The notes below the pieces were generated by a model that saw nothing but the letters and a program-made list of their open reading frames with translations, was not told where the DNA came from and did no database searches. A program made the translations under genes and the position numbers. Below, piece by piece: positions 35,601 through 48,700 of a stretch of DNA of 64,000 nt. The stretch is from Apostichopus japonicus. Taxonomy: Eukaryota > Echinodermata > Holothuroidea > Aspidochirotida > Stichopodidae. The stretch spans positions 38,643,111 to 38,707,110 of the forward strand of contig NC_092576.1 of NCBI RefSeq assembly GCF_037975245.1. The letters run 5' to 3'. Numbering within the stretch: position 1 is the stretch's first letter; the number at the start of each line of letters is the position of its first letter.

Positions 35601-38600
35601 TCTTTTACCTAACGTATGTCATATTTCATTTGCTGTCGCCATTCTAAACAGGTTCACGCCCATATCTAAACCTGTTCGGGGAAGTTAGAACTTGTCAATT
35701 TGCTCTCTATCTGTGAAATTCTGTTCACGCCACTATTCATCATATAGTTCGCAGATATTTCTTACTCAAAATCTATGTCACTACAAAACTGGTTGAAGGA
35801 TATTTTATCTCAGCAGCAAGGACTTGGTATTTGAGTTAAACGTATCGGTCATACAAACCTAGCTAAGATGGTGTAAGTATAGTCATATTTTGGACATGTA
35901 GCATGTTTTAATCATTCACGGTCTTGTGATCATTACTCTGAGAAACATTTTTGCTGAAATGTTAATGTATTCATATTTTCTCTACGATAGCAAAGAATTC
36001 GTTTTTGTAACCATTGTCAGCATCTGGCAGGAAATGTGACGTCCTGAAGGAACGATTGCAAAAGGAAGCAAAATATCACAAACAGATTTAAAAAAAGTAT
36101 GTAGATTTAACTCCGTTTTGCCCATATTATGTGATGTATTTAATTTAATTGGTTAGGATATAACGACCCCTTGGTCAAATTCCCAGTCAAATTAGAACTT
36201 TAACTCCAATACTGATCTACGTATTACTTTCTTTCTCAAGGTGACCCATCATTTGGCCATTGGAGATAACTCTAAATTGCTAGTGTAAGAAGTGACCCAA
36301 AGCATATTCTTGTTACCGTATATATGACGAACCTGTACTTCAAAGTTTGAAAATGGATTGTAAGGTAATAATACTCCACGTATAGGTTTTCTTTCACAAC
36401 TTAACAAACCCATTTGTGGTTTTTAAATTAGTATATCATCTAAAAAATAGAAATATCTGACAACAAACATGTCCATTTAAATCCAACTGTATTGCCCAGT
36501 AATGGAAGCATGATGATATTTTACAACAGTAACGCATACAAATGCAGAATTTCGTGATAAACATTTCCTCGTGATGTGCGTTGATGTTTCTAGTTATCTT
36601 AAGATAGAGAGGGGAAACTTACCGTTGGTGAACTGGAATTAACGAACTATAACTAACATCTTGAATCTTTTGCAAGGTGAAAAATCATTATCCACATGAT
36701 TACAAAATGGCGGAGTACGAGGTAAAACTGAACATAATGAGCTAATGCCGTTGACGCTTGCAACGACTAGTAATAGCAAATGACAAAGTTCATATTTACC
36801 TTGCTTGATAGTTTTTTGATAAAGTCAACATTTTGGGATATCGTAAAGTCCCTCTGATAGCCAAAGTTCATGTTGACATTTGATAACTGAACTCGGGTAT
36901 GTATCAAGAAAGTATTTTGCCCGATATGATATGATGGTTCAAAATGAACTCTTAGTGCTCTTACGCAACATTGCACTTGTGTAACATGGAATTTATCGGA
37001 ACGATAAAATGCAAGTAGAATTAATTAAAGGAAATGTCAGGTTCGATTACGTTAAGTCAGTGCTACTCTAGCCTAGCCAAATTATATTTCTTTCTTTTAT
37101 TTCTTTATTTTTTTTGGGGGGGGGCTGCTTTTCGTGAACTTTTTTTCTCAGGAAATTCTTGGTAATACAATTGACATCGTCATTGGAGGCTAATTGCTTT
37201 CCAATATTGTGTTGAAGTATCATACTGCGAGCATAGTTATCGCGTCTCATTTGTATCAACTAGCTTCTCATTTTAGCATGTAGTATTGGTGAACATCTTA
37301 AACTATCTGGAACAAATGCGTAACCACTTATACTTCTGACAATGTGTGTGTATTTTTGTTATGATGGGGATGGGGTGCAGGCCCAGCCTTCCAATGACAG
37401 AAATATATCACAAAAAATATATAACTAGTATGTGTGGTACATTCTTATAAATCTATAGATAAGCTGGAGGAGGTAATATTTTATCTACGACCGCAGTACC
37501 AGAATGTTTGCTGCCCCTTGATCTGAAAATGGCGTACGTCTCCGGAGAGAGAAACTTACAAGGAAATTGGTGGTATATGTATGCTCATTTACAGGAACAT
37601 CAACATTTACGTGAATGTAATAGATGATTAAGTTTCAATCCAACATAGATGTTGCCAATGTAGTAAAAAATATATCCGTTTAAAGCATATCAAATACCAT
37701 TAATCCCATATTTCCTTAACAATAAAGTCATGATATATGTTAACAAAGGTGGCACAGCCCATTTAGCAGTGTAATCAGTCATATACCAAATAATAAGATG
37801 GCAATGAAAATATTATTTGTTTCAAGTAACGCATCACGTAATTGTTATTTAATTCACATAGCTTATTGAAACAACGAAACTAACATGTTGTTTGCTAAAT
37901 ATGAAGGTATATGAAGCCTGGTGGTGAAGGAACCAGGGATCAGACTAATCTATCGTCTTGCAGAAATGTAGGGCACTAACTGAAACATGAAAATAATTGC
38001 AATAAAAAAGATATATATAATACATGGTACTGTCATTCAGTAATCTAACGGCTTTAACTGTAAGAAAGGGAAAAAAACACATTGGTTGTCATAGCTATCA
38101 GGATTTTAGAACCACCGCTTATATAATTATCAGTATTTAATAGTAACACAATATATCAACATAACGCAGCGATAAATGACTGATTGTAAATTTAGCATAA
38201 CCTCTACTACTTTAACGAAATTCATAAAACGGAAACATTTTACATCTCTTAGTTAGTTTCATTATTAAACACGGACAGCCGCGTCATAGTTTTATTCTAA
38301 GTGCGTTCATTGTTCAACTTGATTGTTCAACGTCATAATCAATCTCAATACGTCACTTTCGTAACCGCGGATATTGGTTAAAGCTATGTTTCGTTGTATC
38401 CAAAGAAGCTTTATGTGACCCTAATAAGAAGACAGAGAAACCAAAGATATAATATCTTACATCAAACGCTCTGAAAAACTAATTCCAATATCAATTATAA
38501 ATTCGCACTGTTTCAGGTGTGGCGTTCTGTCGGGGTATCACAGAATAACAACAACGGCACAAAGGTGTCATGTTACACAGATAATACCATACAGTGGATA

Positions 38601-39770
38601 TTGAACAGGACTCTAATAGAACCGAAATCCACCGTAACTGCCGCAATACTAATCATGCGGTGGGTTCTCAAAAGAGAAAAAAAAAAGTAATATAATTACA
38701 GGAAAAACTGGAAGAACTTCCAGGATCCAGCAGCCAATGACTAGACTGGAAATGTAGCTTGTAGTGGCGCCCTCCCTGCCCGTATGTACAGTAGGGAAAT
38801 GTGTGTTATATATTGCTTCCACATATCAATGCTCAAAGTAAGTAGAAAAATACTGCATAAGTAAAATAACGTATTTGATAAGACAGAAAACAACACTCAA
38901 TAAATTCGTATATTATATGATATACCTGACTGACGCTTCTTTTTAAAATAACCGACCACCAAATTTAAGCATTGTAGTCGTTTCTAAACTTTAATTAGAG
39001 TCATGTTATACAATAAACTAACAGACTGCAATGTATTAACCAGCTACTTTGTATAGTACGCCTTCAAACATGAGAGCGCACTGCACCATAGCTATTACAC
39101 TATCATCACAATCAGACCGTTTCAGCAATATATTTATGTATTCAAACCCTTTATCATAACTAACACGTTCTAAGAAGACACAATGCAGTCTCTCTTTACT
39201 GATATGAACGTGGTTGGGGTACTTGTCACTGCAGTCTATCTTACAATAGTATCAATAAACCAAAGTTCAGCAAAACGAAAGCAAATCTTGTATTAGCCAA
39301 CACTACTTTGTTTATTGAGCAAACAAAACTATCCATCAATTATATAGGAACTGATGTTTCGTAATACACAAGGTTAAATCGCGTTCAGCTATTCGTTTAA
39401 ACTACGGTAACCTCGCATAGGCAAAATAATGTTGGCGATACTTTACAATAATGCTTGAAACTTGAAACCAATGTGAGTACAAACGGCATTATTCAACCTT
39501 CAACTTATTATAGTGTAGGCAACAAACAAAACAAACATTGGTCAGCGCAGCTCTGCCGATGTCAGTACAGTGCTAAAAATATGTTTATATAAAGTGGCAA
39601 CTTAACTTTGACAGTCTAGACTTTATAATTTGTGTTACATTAAAACAACCATCGACATAATAGTTACCGTTTTATATCATTGGTACAAATACAGCTCAGC
39701 CATAACATCCAACACAAAGCTTCATCACTGTATACAGGTGTTATGAAACTAATTTTAATTTAATTCACAG
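32621..39770. other. Long stretch without a recognised gene
   Basis: No exon with supporting splice sites and family features was found over 7 kb. Weak plus-strand candidates are a tiny ATGGCGGAGTACGAG before GTAAAA near 36707 and a 32-codon frame near 37532. A CGAGTAC-rich repeat at 34868-35005 resembles sequence at 47340-47460. A short G-run lies near 37118. The upstream exons of the terminal exon at 39771 should be here if that gene is real. Confidence 0.3.
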
Positions 39771-39907
39771 AACATGTAGAGCGTCAGTTATACTATTTAC
39801 AGATGAAAACAACTGTGGAAGAACTGACCGATGAAGAACTCTGCTGGGGGGTAATGTGTGTGTTCACAATTGTGGGCGTGACAACAGTGATATACTGGTG
39901 GGATTGA
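39771..39907 (+). CDS. Terminal exon of a putative tail-anchored protein
   Basis: An acceptor (ttaattcacag) at 39770 opens two bases plus 45 codons including a TGA at 39905-39907, with no interruption. The peptide is HVERQLYYLQMKTTVEEL, then TDEELCW, then GVMCVFTIVGVTTVIYWW and a final Asp. A heptad-like amphipathic helix is thus followed by one hydrophobic span of about 18 residues that ends one residue before the stop. This is the layout of a C-terminal tail anchor. Alternatively the ATG at 39803, which follows its own acceptor-like tttacag, could start a 34-residue membrane microprotein. No upstream exon was identified. It lies 150 bp before the SAM-family copy B. Confidence 0.45.
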
Positions 39908-40058
39908 AGCTGCATGATAGGTTTAGTTATATTCGTATTAGATAATTTGTCTTCAGTAAAATTGATAAAAAAGGTTGACAGTAAAGAATGAGTAACTTCG
40001 CGGGCTTTTCATCACTAGCACATTGTCGGTCGAAAAATTTCACATCAGGCCAGAAACC

Positions 40059-40125
40059 ATGGATGAGTTTGTCAAAGAAAACTTAGCAGAATGGAATCTA
40101 TCATCATTGAATGACATATTTGAAA
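40059..40125 (+). CDS. First exon of the SAM-family gene, copy B
   Basis: ATG at 40059 (cagaaaccATGg, a good context) opens 22 codons and one base before GTAAAG (phase 1). The peptide is MDEFVKENLAEWNLSSLND followed by IFE. It matches copies A and C in the L-x-x-W-x-L-x-x-L-x-x-x-F pattern and in exit phase, consistent with the first helix of a SAM domain. The next exon of the domain was not found in the following 1.6 kb. Confidence 0.6.
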
Positions 40126-41715
40126 GTAAAGTTTGTTTTGATTATTGTGATGCAGAAAGGTTTGACCTATTTTCTTTGAAATACGTGCGATTATCTGAAC
40201 AGACATTCAGTAGGCCAATGAAGTGGGCTAACACTAAGTTGACATAGTGAAAGGGCTATAGGCCCAACGTTAGGACAGGTCTAGCGATGGATAAGCCTAT
40301 ACATTGCTAGCTGTCGAACAGGTCTGCTTTACTTTAGTACCTTAAATAGGCCTACGTTAAACCGGTTGCCGTGACTTATGCCGCCCTATAAATAACTGCC
40401 CTAAAAAGGATCGAACCGCCACTAAATATGGTTACTCTTGTGTGCATTTGCTAAATTTTACGACAGAAATTTAGCCTACTGTAGCAACTACCATATCACG
40501 ATTGTAACTCTCCTTAGTTTGTGTATAGGCTACGCATTGCCTAACAGTATCAGGCTAGGCCTGCTGATACTAATGGCTAAGCGTATACTTATGTTAATCC
40601 CCACTGTTAATTGTTACTAAGTTAAGCTAGGACTATGTGTCAGGCCTATTAAAGTGTTAAACTAATCTAGCCTAGGCCAGCTTACAAATATAATTACACT
40701 TCAGGGAATAATTTATTTAGTATCGCATCCCATTTTGCTACACAATCTGTTCAAATTGTACACAAATTGAAAAATGTGTAGCAGTTTTTTGCATGCATAA
40801 CACTTGGGTTTTCAACGATTTTACGCTAAAGAACTGGAAAACCTCAGAACTGCCACGCAAAATTTGAACACTAAATTATTCCCTGCACTTACAGGGATAG
40901 GCCTAGTAGTAGTATTGCAGTAAATACCAATGAGCTAGCGTACTTTCATATATACGAGTTCTGTTGCATTTGTTTGCAAAAAGTAATTTGGAAGTTTGGA
41001 AAGGTTTTACCTAGCTATACCTACCGTGAGTATGAGAAGGGCAGCAATTACCTCATGACGTCATGGTATTGTCATTTAACTCCACATGCTAAACATTTCT
41101 GGGTAGAAAACTTCCAATGGTACTATCTTACTTAATTATTAATACATAGACATACTGAATCTCAAAAAGCCAGCTTTGGTGAAAGCTGAGAAATTTTGCA
41201 GAGATCGGCAATCTTGGCTTTGCTATATTGTAAATTTCTCGGTAACGTAAACCACTTGATATTGATGCACACATTGTACACCAACGGACAACACTTGCAG
41301 TTGCTCAACTATTGTTAATCAATGTATTAAAGTAGTAATCACTGTGAAGATGATGTGAAGATGATGCATAAAGTCACTTTGTGACTCTGAACAATATGGA
41401 TAACATATGCCAAAATATGTTAATTCGCATGTTTCCCAAAATTATATTAATATTCCTTCTTCCGCTATATGACATCTTAATCCTGTGCTGGGAAACTAGA
41501 TACAGGTCCATTTGCATACATAAGCATATGTTTGTACACAAATTAAAAAAAAATTACACTAATCAAACATTAACTAATGGTGTTTGCAGCTGACAGAAAG
41601 GTAAAACATGCACTAAGCTGAAGTTGCGTCGTGTGATAAGCAAAACGAAGAAAACATGATTTGAAACTGAAGTAGTTATTCAAAGATTGGTTTCTGCATT
41701 TTCTGTATTTTTCAG

Positions 41716-41834
41716 ATGAAAAGAAAAGTAACATTGGATTGAATTTGTTGCCCTGCATTTTACCATCTAGGAGAAAAGGGAAGAAGAGGTGCAGCATTGA
41801 TGATGCGATGACATCCTTTGTGGATCTTCAACCT
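41716..41834 (+). CDS. Middle exon of the SAM-family gene, copy B
   Basis: The exon lies between an acceptor (tattttTcag) at 41715 and a GTAAGT donor at 41835. It has two bases plus 39 codons, leaving in phase 0. It encodes EKKSNIGLNLLPCILPSR, a basic run RKGKKRC and AMTSFVDLQP. It is homologous to the exon at 23832 of copy A, which instead leaves in phase 1 with one more residue. The exit phase agrees with the entry of the next exon at 42434. Confidence 0.65.
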
Positions 41835-42433
41835 GTAAGTTATTATGGATTCTTCAGTAACACTCAAGTTGTCACAAATCAATGAAACAGTTTGTTTTTG
41901 TAACAATTGACATGCAGACTGATGAATTTGTAGTGAAACACACTATCAGCTGTGAAAATTGTAGTGACTATGCAGTATCTTCGACCAATTGGGTCTTTGA
42001 AGCCAGTCTTTTTATGATGCTCTTTTATGCTGTAAAATGCTTTTTTGTGTGTTTTCTTATAGTACTGGCAGTAGTGGAACTGGTAAAGTGTGGAGCTTCC
42101 CTTGTTTAAAGTTGTTAAACAGACTCTCTTAATGGACTTATTTTCCAAGTTTTTGATTGTTTTGATGGATAAAAAAGGAACTTCCAAAAATAAGGCTACA
42201 ACAGACAAGGTTGCCTGTCTGTTTATAGACATGACTAGTTACTTTGTTTTAAAAGGATGACTGAATGTCTTGTGAGGTAAATTTCTTCCAGGGTGGTTAA
42301 ATACTTTACAATTTTTCCCGAAGGTGACCATATTTGAATATCTGGCATATTTGGGGCAAATGCAGCATACCTTCAAAGTGTTCTTTTCCAGCAGGTGTAT
42401 ATTTAATTTAATTTTTTCCTGTTTTTTTTTTAA

Positions 42434-42755
42434 GGTTGGCACCAACATGCCCAAATACTTGGAGGAAGTTGACAACCGCCAGCCTTTTTGTCTTAATAAT
42501 GGGTGTTCGGGATGCTGCCCATCAAATTTTTGTTGTGGCGGATGGGCATAGATTAGAGCAGCTGACCCTACTAAAGGCTCTGAAGTTTGCTTCAAGTTGC
42601 TCTATGTATTAGACCTTCACTATCCGTGGCAATGTGCGGTCACATGGGAGTCTGTCCAGAAGGTTCTTTACGGACTGGACAGTAAAGTCAAATAGAAAAC
42701 ATCACCTGCCGTAATTGCAATGAGGGCTGCATTGAAAGCAGGAATGGATGACTGA
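42434..42755 (+). pseudogene. C-terminal exon of the SAM-family gene, copy B (broken)
   Basis: After an acceptor (tttttttttaag), the frame starts VGTNMPKYLEEVDNRQPF in phase 0, as expected. It then breaks near 42500 into a second frame (HQIFVVADGHRLEQ, LLKAL). It breaks again near 42585 into a third (VCFKLLYVLDLHYPWQC, TWESVQKVLYGL), which has an in-frame TAG before its end at a TGA, 42753-42755. The domain order equals that of copies A and C. Two frameshifts and a stop mean it cannot make the full domain as read. Confidence 0.7.
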
Positions 42756-44159
42756 TGCCAGAAGCTTGAAACATCATCACTTATCTCCAACTATTGTTCA
42801 TTTTTTTTTTATTGTAATGGTTTGTAACGTGTGTAAACTTGTCATCAATATCATTCTTTTGTTATTACTTTTCTTCCTATCTACAGTACTATAGTTGGCC
42901 TATCTTTGTCAACATTTGCAGCAATTCTTCCAACCAATCTCCCAAGAGGAAGCTACAGTCCTACATACGGGTTTTTAAGTTTTCAATACATCGTAACTAC
43001 AAATGAGCTTTCAATTTGTGTGTACTTATCTGTCAAAGACCAGAACTATGCATTCAGTTAGTATTCATTGTTCAACCTTAGGGACATGTGAGTCCATCAA
43101 GTTTCTCCTCTGGTCCTCTATAATACTTTTACATAGTCAAGACTTTCAGTTCATGAACAATTTCTTAACACTTTTTATTTTCACTAATAGCATGATAAAT
43201 CAAAATCAGTTGTATATTTTAAACTTCATAGACATGGTATTGCTGTTCATGGAATCAAGGGTCGTTTGACTAACTGAAACCGTGATGAAAAGTTCAAACT
43301 ATGATTAAATCTTACTGAAATCAAAACGTAAAAACGAAAAACGAAACAAGTACATAATTTTCATGGTTCCATGTCAAAAGGGAACATAGGTCAACATCTG
43401 ACAACCTTGTAGCACACAAATTACATGTGATGCGATATTCATGTATGTTTCATCATATTATACGAAACCTACGTTGTATTTGATTGCGCTCAATGGGTTT
43501 TGAATAATAATGACTAAACATTTTCAGCAGTTCAAAAGATTTCCCTATTCAACTCCTGCTGGAATATTTTAAGAAAAGATGACTAAAGGCGGTAGTACAA
43601 CATTTTTCTAGTTTTAAAAGTTTTCATAGTTTTAAAAGTAATTAATTACTTGTAGTTTTATGCTTACTTTAAGCTTCAAATCTTTCACCATGTGTGCTAT
43701 CCATGTTTTTTGTAGTAATTTTAGCTTCTTTTTTTTTAGTAGTAATAGCTGCACTTGAAGTATGTTAAACACTTACCATAATATTGTTTTAATGTCTACA
43801 TGTTTACTTATTAATATGAAACAAACACTTGTAAGTATTACCTTCTTTATATCCGTCCATTATGCCTCTCATTCTTCGAATGCATTTGCCTGATTATAAA
43901 TCTATATATATATTTACACCACTTGCCATCAAACATTCTCTTACGTTTAAATTCTGTTTTACTGTTTGTTTATTGAAGATATACTAAAGATGTTTTATAA
44001 ATAGATAGTTACACCCTCGAGTTTTTGTACTTGTTTATTTTTGTACACGTTTTTACTTGTTGGCGTTTCAGTTTGTTGTTCCGAATATGTACTATGCTAC
44101 ATTACAATGCTTTCTTTATACAATATCCAGGAAAAATGACAGTTCTTAATGCCTGATGC
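42756..44159. other. Non-coding DNA downstream of copy B
   Basis: I see no exon. It is AT-rich with T-runs. By analogy with copy A it is probably the body of the same element between its gene and its right end. Confidence 0.35.
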
Positions 44160-44638
44160 ATTCATAAGGAGAGCATCTGAGACAGCTGATTAGGTTGAGG
44201 GTCTGTATCTAACAAGGATTCTTAGTACTTAATTTACCAAAACTGTGCTAAGTTTATAGGCTGTTTTTTTGTCCTGGGCCTAGGTTATTAAGGTTATTTG
44301 ATAAAGAGGTGGGTTTACAATCTGACAATGCTGTCTCATGAAATAATGAATCAAATCCTGGTTATGCTATGGATAAAGAACCAGGTAATTTGTTAAACCT
44401 CTGACATTTTTTTCTGTTTACAAACTGACCATTGTCCATGGTCACTAACTGGCCATTATTCTTAGTCACAAACTGACCATTAATCCTGGTCACAAATTAA
44501 CCAGGATCTTGGTGAAGCTTATTTGACCAGGATTTCCTAGTCAAATTGACCAGGATTGTGTAGGTGGCATACTGACCCGGAACCTGGTAAACTTTTGACC
44601 CCTTCCTGGTGTATGTTAACCAGGGCTTTTTTAGAGTG
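44160..44638. mobile_element. Right end of the element carrying copy B
   Basis: The edge at 44638 reads CACTCTAAAAAAGCCC in reverse complement and is followed by TA. From about 44330 inward the words tgaccaggatt, cctggt, gaccatt and ttaaccagg repeat in both orientations about every 25-40 bases. This is the counterpart of the GTTGGG words in copy A. The matching left end was not found near 39600-40000, so the element is either truncated there or too diverged to see. Confidence 0.55.
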
Positions 44639-44754
44639 TACGGGCAAAGGTCATTAATTAAGGTTCGTTACTCGTTGGGAAGCGATTACAGGAGTAGGGC
44701 GTAGGGTTGTGGGGTGCGCGTTTTCATGCAGTTGGGAACAATCTCAAGAAGTGA

Positions 44755-44815
44755 TGATTGCATCCGCTCCCGCCCCCCCCCCCCCGCCCATGATACGCCA
44801 TTGGATCCACTACAT
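44755..44815. mobile_element. C-run transposon end, CCAATGGCGTATCATGGGCGG type
   Basis: A long C-run at about 44768-44785 is followed by gcccatgatacgccattgg. In reverse complement this has the CCAATGGCGTATCATGGG form of a MITE end with a G-run just inside. No partner end was located. Confidence 0.35.
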
Positions 44816-45284
44816 GATATTCACAGGAGAAGTGTTTAATTCTCCAATCGCATATGGAATTTATTTTCAGATTCATTGTACGAGTTTTGGTACTAGGTTT
44901 GGGGTTACAATTATCATTCAGGTCGGAGTGTATAACATTTTATCTCTGGATGGCAGTGTTGCATCGAAGGACATAGGTCTAGTGCAGTTTGCATATAGAT
45001 CCTGGTCTTATACAGATATGCGTCATGTTCGAGACCAGCCACAGTTGGTTTCATGACACAATTGTACAATTGTTTAAGGCGTCCATACACACGCGCGTCT
45101 TTTTTTCTAACCTGAGGACGCGCATAACGCCCCACCCCTCTCCTGGATAAGCGCCTGAGCACGGCCATATGCTTAAATTCATTCGATTAAAAAATGAATG
45201 AACCTAGTGTCCAGTAAAACCAGTTTTGGAACAACATCTGTAAATCGTAAACCCCTTTAATGAATATGTGCAATGACACACATC

Positions 45285-45770
45285 GTTCAATTTACAATAG
45301 AATGACCCTGGATTGCAACGGGACAAGAGTGGCATGATGATTATCACCATGACATACTTTATCCGATTATAGATGATACCTACATAAGGTCATATAATTT
45401 CTTTCATAGTAGGAGATAAAACAGACACTATTTTATCACCTCTAACAGGTGACATATCAGGAAAATAAACAACAAAGTCCAACAGAGACGAAGTTAGCCA
45501 AATGAGTAAACAGTAGTATCAATCGATATCATAAATATGAAGGCAAACAATTTGTTCAGAAGAATAGACAAACAAATGCTCAACAAAACGAAACGACCAA
45601 GCTATGTAAACAACTATTTACCAACAGATTTACTAGCATCTGGCATAATGATGTGTCAAGTGTGCAAGTCTGATATTGTTGAGCTACTTACTTAACACAC
45701 TGAATAGGGCAGATTATGTCAAACTTCATACACTACGATGAGCTACTTTTAGAATGTAAAAGATATTGGT
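45285..45770. repeat. Dispersed repeat related to segments near 55.3 and 57.4 kb
   Basis: Shared landmarks include gcaac-gga-aagagtggc, caacaaagtccaacagagacgaa-ttagccaaatg and tactagcatctggcataatg. Each is found in the same order near 55265-55500/56780 and 57411-57680. The copies are strongly diverged. Nature unknown. Confidence 0.5.
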
Positions 45771-48700
45771 GTATGTCTAATAGTGGCTAGTTTTTTCTGT
45801 GTTTTTTTTACACGAAGTTTGCATGACTTTATATTAAAATGCCTCCGGAATCATACTTATAGTTTTCCTTATTTCATATCAACTGACTGTCGCATCTCCT
45901 TTATCGCGTGTGATAAAGAGGAAGTCAGTCAATCACTATAATTAACTGGGTTGAGAGTAGATCGAGTTGTTTGATGTCGTTCCCAAGAACTATCTTGGGT
46001 GACTTTCATTTCAAGGGATAGCGCACTAAGTGAAGACATTCTGACTGAAGGGAGTTATGCATAAGCCAGTAAAGAGTCACATATGAACGTCATGTTTTCC
46101 ATTGATACTGAATGGTAACGTTTCAACATCATCCGCCATCAGATTTCAAAAGCAGGTAGACCAAGAAAAGCACCATCACTATCACCGCAAACAACAACCA
46201 TCACTGCATTCATCATTACAACAAACTGATCTAGTTCTTGAGCATTGTTAATGATAATCACTAACAATAACCACCGTTACGCTTTATGCAGTAGACAATT
46301 ATTTTCGTTTAACAAGTGCTAACAAGTTATGATAACAAATTGACCTAAAGTTGTCTTTTATATTTTCATAAAGAAAGCTTTAGTTTACTCCAGATATGAA
46401 TATATTACATGCAATTGTAAATACAGAACGCCCTATTCCTACATTCACATTTGCTATTTTATTCGACTTTCTCAGAAACAGGGCACAAGATGGGATACAG
46501 CTCATTTATTATTTTGTTACAATTCGAGCAAGCAATTGCATTACCAAAGAGTGTAGAATGAAATTGATGATCGGGTTACTTCAGCTCAATATAGCATTTT
46601 GAATTACTTCTTTCCAAAGAAAATCGTATTCACACTGTAATGATGGAGACGTAGTAAGATACAGATGTTTTATTTGTATGAGATGTAACCTCTTTACTAA
46701 TCTTGAAAAGTAACAATGTAAACATCAGGGATGAGAGACATCTGAGAGCCTCCCATAAATACTTTTTATATTGTATTTGTCAAAGATATACCATCTTGAA
46801 CAATACTGAAGGCTTTTTGTTTTGCTAGAAGAGAGGGTTAAATCAGATGATGGTATTAAGTGGGCATTTAAAATTACCATTCTATACTTTAACATTCGAA
46901 ATACACCTTTACATTTTGATGGATCTAGATCATATTTATGACACTTTACATCCCTTCAGTATTTATAGGGTTGTAACATCTGATACCAAGAAGCCTTTAT
47001 GGTTTTTATGTTTGCTAAGAAGTTCAAGTTAGTACCGACGGACCAGAAATTACAACTTTAAGGTAGTTTTATGGAACGCACCATGTTTTATGGTTACCGT
47101 ATAATCTGATGATTGTAAGTAGTTTCATCGTAGTTAATATCAGAGTTTGTGAGCAAAAGCAGAGAGATAACCAAATACGTTGTGCGCAAACATTATTCAG
47201 AGTTGAATGTGCGATGTGGAGAACTGGTCTCCAATATCAGGTTGAGTCACATCTTGTAATCTATGTTTCAAAACTTCAAACCGTCCATAAAAGGTAAAGT
47301 TGATAAAGTGCTACGTTTCTCCTAGTATCAAGTACATTTGTTTTACAGTCTAAGTACAACTTTGTTGGAATCCGAGTACCACTGGTTATCAGTGTCCGAG
47401 CACGGTGTTTTAAATTCCTAGAAGCGTGTACTTTTGCAACTGAGTAGGCCGTAAAAATTACTTGTCGAGTGTTTCATATGAAAAAAATCACTACACTATA
47501 TTAGGTTAAATTGGCGAAATGATCACGTTTGTTTTTTTACAAAAGGGTGAGACAGAGGGAGGGCACGACGGGGAGGGGTGGAATGGTAGATCTACTTTGT
47601 CAACTCTTTGTAATACAACATAAATAAATCAAACAATGGAGCTCTACAGTACGTAATCAAATTTTAAGTGTCTCATGATTCTTTCAATGCGCAACTTGAG
47701 ACCAATAGATGCAGAACATTACAAGAGAGATACAGAGAGTAGAGTAACGAAAGTACCGAAATTATGTAAATCCTGAATTGCCTCAGTTGTAAACCAATAA
47801 CCAATACCAATAACCATTAACCAATAAACCAAATAAACCAATAACCATATCTCATGTAGAAGCTGGTTCTGAGTCCAAGGCTAGAATCACGATTTATTGG
47901 TAGGCATTACAAACAAGAAAACCCGAGAATAAATTACATTTATGTAATTGTGATGAATTTGCTTACACAATCTTAAAACATGTTTATTGAAGTCGCAACT
48001 GCTATTGAAACCTTAAAAAAAATGTGTCTCCAAGGCATGTAATATCCTGTATCTCAAGTTTGTTACTGAAGTTTATATTTATAGCCATTAAAAATGTTCA
48101 TTGCCTCATTATTATTTTAAGGTACTCTGATTTGTAGTTTTTCAGATTGTCTTGCTTATTATTTTGGGTTTATAAGAATTGAGCGAAGTAAATAGAGTCC
48201 AGCTGACTTTAAAAGTGAAACAATCACTGCTTAATTCGATTTGGTGTTCATTAATGAGGCCAATTCATAATAATGATCCTTAAAAAATTTCAAGACAACT
48301 GATATGAATAATGCTTGTTGCCAATTGTCATTTTTTAACGTGTTTCTGCAACCTGACGAAATAAATCCTTCCAACGGCAGTTTTTCTTAAATGTAAAAGG
48401 GACACAAACCAAACCAGCATCTCATTATATATAACAGAGATCGTTGGGAATGACAACTCTTCCAAATAGCAAAAGGAGAATATGTTTTTCCTTCGGGAAA
48501 TATTGTTGCGCAGATTCGTGTCCATGAATTTATTTTGTAAATCTATGATTTTATACAGCGTCACTATATATATTATCTGAACATTTTTAGTTTTTACCTT
48601 ATCGTATCTTCAAGGTAGATGTTAGTAGTGATGATATGTAAAGTATTGCTATCGCTAGGTGTTGTTGAAGAGCTTACATTTTTAAGATATATTATTTGCA

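Noticed and set aside
36707-36725. Tiny first exon ATGGCGGAGTACGAG before GTAAAA
   Set aside because: Five codons and a moderate donor are not enough evidence without a downstream partner.
41879-42595. Overlapping minus-strand frames of 117 and 118 codons
   Set aside because: They are antisense to the copy B region and have no recognisable features.
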